From Neocallimastix lanati (nom. inval.) (Eukaryota > Neocallimastigomycota > Neocallimastigomycetes > Neocallimastigales > Neocallimastigaceae): a stretch of 64,000 bases of DNA. This document shows, piece after piece, positions 55,965 through 64,000 of this stretch (position 1 is the stretch's first letter; each line of letters opens with the position of its first letter). Below the pieces are notes generated by a model, which did no database searches, was not told where the DNA came from, and worked only from the letters and a program-made list of their open reading frames with translations. Location: assembly GCA_016946835.1 (NCBI GenBank), contig JACVTC010000084.1, positions 695,001 through 759,000 on the forward strand, in the 5' to 3' direction. Both the position numbers and the translations under genes were made by a program.

Positions 55965-57582
55965 ATGAAGTTCACATCTGTTTTGTCTACTGTGGCTGTT
56001 GTTTTCGCCGCAAAGTCTTTAGCTATTTCTTGGGAAGAAGCCGATGCTAAGGCTAGAGAATGGTGTAAAGATTTAACCAATGAAGAAAAAATTACCCCCG
56101 TTACCGGTAGAAGGTAAATATTGGGGACCGGACTATGTGGATGATAGTTTCTGGGGAAGACATATTCTTGAATGTATTGAGAAGGGAATTTTCCCTCAAG
56201 AAAGATTAGATGATGCCGTTTTACGTATCATTCGTACAATGTATAAGCTTGATCAAATGGATAATTATCCTGAAGTTAACCTGTATGTTGATACGAATAC
56301 TAAAGAAAATGCAGCTCTTAATAGGAAAGTTGGAGCTGATAGTAATGTCTTATTAAAGATTGCGGATCATATTCTTCCACTCAAGAAGAGTAAGAAGGTT
56401 AAAAAGATTGCAGTTATTGGTAAGGATTCTATGCCACCAACGCTTTGTGAAGATATGAAATGTGCTAATGGTACTCTTCCTCTTGGATGGGGATCAGGTA
56501 CCACTGATTTCAAGTATGTTGTTGATCCTCTTTCAGCCATTACTAAGAGAGCAAAGAAAGCCAATCTCAAAGTTATCAGTTATGGAGATGACGATGGTAA
56601 GAAAGCAGCCAAGGTAGCTAAGAATGCCGATGTTGCCATTGTTTTCGTTCAAGCGAATTCAGGAGAAGAATATATCACGGTTGAAGGAAATGCAGGTGAT
56701 CGTCTTAATTTAGATTTATGGCATGGAGGTAATGAATTAATTGAAGCAGTTGCCGCCGTTAATAAGAATACCATTGTAGTTATTCATTCACCGGGACCAG
56801 TTAATGTTCCATTCTTAGATAAGGTTAAGGGGGTTATTTTCGCAGGTTTACCAGGTCAAGAAACAGGTAATGCTATTACCGATGTTTTATTCGGAGATGT
56901 TAATCCTTCTGGTCATTTACCTTACACTTGGGCTCCTCGTGAAGATTATCCAACTGATGTTAAATATGAACCCGAATATCCAGATGGTGGAGACAAAATG
57001 ACGGTTTATGATTATAATGAAGGACTCTTTGTTGGTTACCGTTGGTTCGATAAGAATGAAATCAAGCCAACCTTCCCATTCGGATATGGTTTATCCTACA
57101 CCACTTTTGAATATTCGGATTTAGAAGCCGATATGGAAGATGATGGTCTCTATGTTACTCTTAATGTTAAGAATACTGGTAAAGTTGCAGGAGCAGCAGT
57201 TCCAATGATTTTCCTTTCCTTCCCAGAATCTGTTAAAGATTATCCGGTTCGTTTATTCAAAGGATTCGATAAGGTTGTGTTAAAAGCTGGTCAAAGTAAG
57301 GAAGCTAAAATTTTCATTGATGACCATGCTCTTTCCTACTATGATGTTGAATTCGAAGATTATGTTCGACCAAAGGAAGGTGAATTCACAGTCTTTGCTG
57401 GTTCGAATGCTAGTGATTTACCACTTAAAGTTAAAGTTTTAGCTAATGGAGATGATTATAGTGAAGATGAAGCTGAAAATGAAGAAGAAGAAGAAGTTAG
57501 TGGTGAAGTTGAAGAAGATAATGAAGATAGTGTTTCTGAAGATGAAAAAGAACTTAAAAAGAGATCTTACAAAACTTATTAA
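55965..57582 (+). pseudogene. GH3 beta-glucosidase with internal deletion of the catalytic region
   Basis: The plus-strand copy starts MKFTSVLSTVAVVFAAKSLA and runs in frame only to about residue 50 (VTGRR, then stop). There it jumps from the VTGR segment to GKYWGPDYVDDSFWGRH. Relative to the opposite copy, about 671 ancestral bases (53383-54054 there) are missing, including the KHF and SDW catalytic motifs. The rest (about 56112-57582) is fully open through the C-terminal GH3 domain, FnIII-like domain and acidic tail (EDEAENEEEEEV), ending KKRSYKTY. The deletion is not a multiple of three and so also causes the frameshift. An ATG at 56080 could start a 500-residue product in the downstream frame, but it would lack signal peptide and nucleophile. 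Not expected to be an active glucosidase. Confidence 0.88.
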
Positions 57583-57958
57583 AATGAAATTTAATAATAA
57601 ATTAAAAAAAAAAAAATTATAAAATAAAAAAATTGTATAAATTGTATAAATTATAAATTATAGAAATAAGATATGATATCAAATAAAACAAAAAAAAAAA
57701 TATAATCAATAATTAAATTAAATTAAAATAAAAATAAAATAATAAAATAATAGAATAATATAATTATTTATATATACATAAATTAAAGTTATAATTTAAT
57801 ATTAATATTTATATAAATAATTATAATCAAATGTATATTTTTTAATATATGTAATAAATTAAAAAATATAATTTGATTGAGAATTTAATTAATAAATAAT
57901 ATATTTTTTTATTATAAAAAAAATTGAAGTTGATAATCAAAAGTGTAATTATTGAATT

Positions 57959-57997
<39 letters not shown>

Positions 57998-58744
57998 TAT
58001 ATTCTAATTTTTTATTTATTAAATATTGAAATTGAATATTTTAATGATCATGAAATTCCATAGTAATGTTGATGACGTTGATAATTGAAGTAATATTAAT
58101 AATAGAAAATGGTTAAATTAATAAATATAATGATATATATATATGTAATAATAATGATATAATATATTATTGATATTTATGATAGATAATAAATAATAAA
58201 TATAATAAAATAATAAAAATAGTTAAGATAAATAACAATAATAATTTATATCCATATGATAAATAATAACAATAAATATGACAAAAGTAATAAAAAGAGG
58301 TAAGAGTTAAGCCTGATAGATTAATAAAAAAATAATATAACAAATAAATAAACCATATTGAAATGATACTATTCATAATAATAAATAAGATGAAAATATT
58401 TTATTACTATTCGATTTATTAAGATTATATGTTAAAAAAAAAAAAAAAAAAAAAAACAATTATTATATACCATTGTATATATTTGATTTTTTTTTTTCCA
58501 ATTGTTTTATTACTATTATTATACCATATACAGCAATAACATTCTTCCACAAATTGAAAGTATGTCATTGGTTGTCACGAAAATCATTACCCTATAATAT
58601 TACTATAGTTTATTATCATTAATTAAAATTGGATTACCTGAATCATCTAGTATAATTAAATCAGTATATATTAGATTAGTATTACATTACTGATATTATT
58701 ATTATTTTCTTTATCCTCCTGAATATGATCAATTTTATATGCAG
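57583..58744. other. AT-rich DNA between the GH3 copy and the phosphoesterase pseudogene
   Basis: No gene seen. Contains A runs of about 33 nt (57961-57993) and 23 nt (58434-58456). The last 200 bp may hold unrecognisable remains of the neighbouring pseudogene. Confidence 0.7.
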
Positions 58745-58871
58745 TATTTTTTTTTTTGTTAATAAAGTCACTTTCTAAATTATAATCATTGTTTTAGGAT
58801 ATTCATTTTTATAAATATAAAATTTATCAAAAAATTTATTTTTTTGTATTAATTCTTAAAAATTAAAAAAA

Positions 58872-58903
<32 letters not shown>

Positions 58904-59530
58904 CTATCATCATAAGATTATTCAAAACAATCCACCAAATCTTTCTTTCTGTTCATTAATAAAATTTGATATTACAATAAGATCTAGCATTAACATGGTC
59001 ATAAACACTATGAAATAATAACACCATGTGTCTTACAATAATCATAAAAAACTTTCATTATTATTATTATCATCTTCAAATACAGTATTACTAAATCTTG
59101 ATATTTTCCAGTATAATAATCCCTATCATAATAATGCCAAGTGCATATCTTCCAATTTTTTTTTTTTGCATCTAATAAATGACGTTTTCGAAAAATTTTT
59201 ATTTGATATGCTTTTATATCTATACCATTAATAAAAGGTGTTAATCCAATAATCTCTCTTAATTATTAAGCCACATGAATTTTGAATCTGAAAATTCACA
59301 ACAAACATTACTATTTTTTTTTTACTTATTTGTTATTTCTTTATAGATATTTTGAAGGCAATCATATGTAATATCATCAGGATATGTTTGTTGAATATCA
59401 TGATTTCCTAGTGCCCCCATAAATATATATCTTCATTTATTTAGAAACAAAAATTTTATTAAAATATTAATTAGGCACACATTCATAATCATAATCTCCA
59501 AGTGTATGTAGTAATATATCAATTACTGAT
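58745..59530 (-). pseudogene. Decayed purple-acid-phosphatase-like gene
   Basis: Minus-strand pieces align in order with the intact phosphoesterase at 61338-63333. GDYDYECVP is near 59490-59500. GNHD is near 59410. A segment encoding NWKICTWHYYDRDYYTGKYQ lies near 59085-59145. A YDHVNAR piece matches AHDHVYAR near 58990, and FFDKFYIYKNEYP is near 58800-58830. Frames shift and stop repeatedly and poly-T runs interrupt it. It differs from the intact gene at many sites (GDYDY rather than GDLDY), so it is an old or diverged copy. The position of the second intron of the intact gene is filled here by direct joining of the flanking exons. No N-terminal exon was recognised. Confidence 0.75.
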
Positions 59531-60975
59531 AACTAATGTGTAACTTTTATCTTATAATAAATATTCAGAACTGTCTTTTAATTAATTTTATGTAATCTAA
59601 TATTGATAAATCAAACAATAAAAAAAAAAAAAAATAAAAAAATAAAAAATTAATTATATGGAATTGATTATTATTGTATATATATATATTTTTATATAAA
59701 TACTAAATAACTATTACAATATTACAATATAAGCATATATATATATTATAATAAATCAATAATAATAATAATTATAAATAAAAACAGGATACTTTAAATC
59801 AATGGAATATTTTATTACATTTTATTAATACTTTACTCTTTTATACTATTTACTATTTATTTTATTTTATTTTAAATTTAAATTTATAATAAAAAAGTTA
59901 AAACATGTTTAATCATGTTATTTTTTTTTTTTTTTTTTTTTTAATAACATTGAAATATTTAAAACGATTTAATATAAAAAACTAAAGAAAAAATTTACAC
60001 TATTAATTTAGCTATTTTCGGATTTAATTTTTATTTTTTTTATTATCATTATATAATAAACAAAATTTATTTTATTAATATTATTTATTATTATATTATT
60101 ATAATATATAATAATAATAAAATAAATTTTGTTTTATTAATATATTGATTATTTATTATTTATTATTGATTTTATTTATTATTATTTATTATTGATTATT
60201 GATTATTGATTAGTGATTATTGATTATTCATTTATCCTATTTATTTATTATTTATTATTTATCATTATTTTTATTATTTATTATTTATTATTTTTATTAT
60301 TTATTATTTATTATTTATTATTTATTATTTATTATTTATTATTTATTATTTATTATTTATTATTTATTATTTATTATTTATTATTTATTATTGATTATTG
60401 ATTATTGATTATTGATTATTTTAATTATTTATTATTTATTATTTTTATTATATATTATTTAATTAATTACTATTAATATTAATATATTTTTAAAACATTA
60501 AATGTTTAATTCTAATTTTACATAATTTATTAAATAAATATTTATTTATCTACTTAATTAATTAATTATTTATTTATTTATTTTATACTTTATTTATTTA
60601 TATATTAAATAGTTATTTATGCATTTATTTATTTATTTATATATTCTTACAAGATTGTTATCTAATGTATTACATTATTGATATTTATAAAATGTAAATT
60701 TAAATTTTTTTTTTCTTTCCAAATATTTTTAATTAATTTTTTTATAATACTATAATAAAAAATCTATTACAAAAATTATATATATATATAATATATTATA
60801 CTATATTATATAATTAATTATTACTTAAAATAGAACAAAGAAATTCTTCAGGATTAAAATTTGAATATTTATTAAAATTAGGTTAAATCATTTTATAAAT
60901 AAAAATATTAATAATAAAAATGTTAATGCATATTAATACTTTATTGCATATTGTAATAATTTTTATTACTTTTTA

Positions 60976-61006
<31 letters not shown>

Positions 61007-61337
61007 AACAAAGAAATTCTTTAAGATTAAAATTTGAATATTCATTGAAATTAGGTTAAATCATACAAATTACATATTCTTTATTTAAATAAAAACATTA
61101 AAAATAATAACAAAAAAAAAAAAAAAAATATACATATATATATAATAAAACAGATTGCTTAAATTAAATGTTAATTAATAATAATTAAATAGTATTTACT
61201 TTTAATTTTTTTTATAGTTTTTTGTTTTTTTTTTTTTTTTCATTTTATATATAAATATTGGATTATTTATTTCAAATTTGAATAAATTAAAAATAATATT
61301 TATTTATTTTTTTTTCCATTATTTTCATCTTCTTCTT
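59531..61337. other. AT-rich intergenic DNA with heptanucleotide repeats
   Basis: No gene seen. Contains an ATTATTT-type tract at 60240-60420. A short stretch near 60830-60890 (AAAGAAATTCTTCAGGATTAAA-like) recurs near 61010-61065, a local direct repeat about 180 bp apart. Confidence 0.75.
60240..60420. repeat. (ATTATTT)n heptanucleotide tract
   Basis: Near-perfect 7-bp tandem array, with GATTATT variants at its right end. Confidence 0.9.
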
Positions 61338-63333
<1,996 letters not shown>

Positions 63334-63749
63334 TTTGATTATTGTTTATTTTTTTTTTTTTTATAATGTTATTTAAAAATTTTTATTTATTATTATTATT
63401 TTTTTTTTATTATTTTGTTTTTCTTTCTGATTATTATTATATTATTAATAGATCATTTGATAATTATATTTAAAATATTTTAAAATAAAAATATAAAAAA
63501 TAAATAACAACTTGAATAAAAAAAAAAATACTAAAAAAAAAGTTAATACATATAAACATATATGTATGCATATAAATTACTGAATATTTATGTGTGTTTA
63601 AATCTTAAAATAGTTTATATTATATTATTCAAAAATAATAATATTATTTAATTAATTATTTAATTTATTCAATAGGGATTGACACTTTTTTTTTTCTTTT
63701 TTTATTTTAAAAGATATTCTCTGAATATTTTTAAATATTATATTGGAAA

Positions 63750-63795
<46 letters not shown>

Positions 63796-64000
63796 AAAAA
63801 AGAAATTAAATATTTATATAATGAAATTTGAATTATCTTTGAATATCAAATCTTTTAAGTTTATTCTATTTTGAATGTTTATATATTATATTAATATAAT
63901 TAATATATATATAATATATATTAATTATTTACTATAATATTATATGGATTAAAATATATTTGTAAGTCATCAATAAGTATTTTATTTATGACTAAAAAAA
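63334..64000. other. AT-rich DNA upstream of the phosphoesterase gene
   Basis: No gene seen. Includes a poly-A run of about 43 nt (63751-63793). Confidence 0.8.

Noticed and set aside
56367-56570. Minus-strand frame inside the GH3 copy
   Set aside because: Antisense shadow of the GH3 coding sequence.

Overview
Eukaryotic DNA of extreme AT content, with short introns, very long A/T homopolymers and dense (AAT)n, (AAAT)n and (ATTATTT)n repeats. The coding content points to an anaerobic gut fungus (Neocallimastigomycota). Five secreted proteins carry tandem cysteine-rich fungal dockerins followed by Thr-rich linkers and CBM1-like modules. That combination is characteristic of the fungal cellulosome of this phylum. 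The phylum call is inference; no marker gene is present.

Layout. (1) 1-45505 holds five paralogous genes, all on the minus strand, separated by roughly 4-12 kb of AT-rich DNA. Each encodes signal peptide, CotH-kinase-like domain, three tandem dockerins, then a variable tail of 2-4 CBM1-like modules on Thr-rich linkers. The leftmost runs off the window. All five share one gene structure: a 34-nt (31-nt in one) first exon holding half of the signal peptide, a second exon of 448 nt (454 in one), and a long last exon. The tails differ strongly, and the fourth and fifth genes are the most alike. (2) Between genes 3 and 4, at 28.2-33 kb, lies a more GC-rich island of retroelement debris. It holds a candidate tRNA-derived SINE with a poly(A) end and a 10-bp target-site duplication, a decayed LINE with an RT thumb motif, C-terminal zinc-knuckle motif, 3' hairpin and poly(A), and a second LINE fragment. 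(3) 51911-57582 holds two closely similar GH3 beta-glucosidase genes, head to head. Both are broken: one by two single-base insertions and a nonsense codon, the other by a clean deletion of about 0.67 kb that removes the nucleophile region. (4) 61338-63333 is a three-exon gene for a membrane-anchored purple-acid-phosphatase-like metallophosphoesterase. A decayed, partly intronless relative lies on the same strand at about 58.75-59.53 kb.

Taken together, the CotH-dockerin array and the GH3 pair suggest a neighbourhood of plant-cell-wall and cellulosome genes evolving by tandem and inverted duplication. The CotH proteins would be docked non-catalytic (or protein-kinase-like) cellulosome parts that also bind polysaccharide. 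No complete rRNA, functional tRNA, CRISPR array or viral gene was seen.
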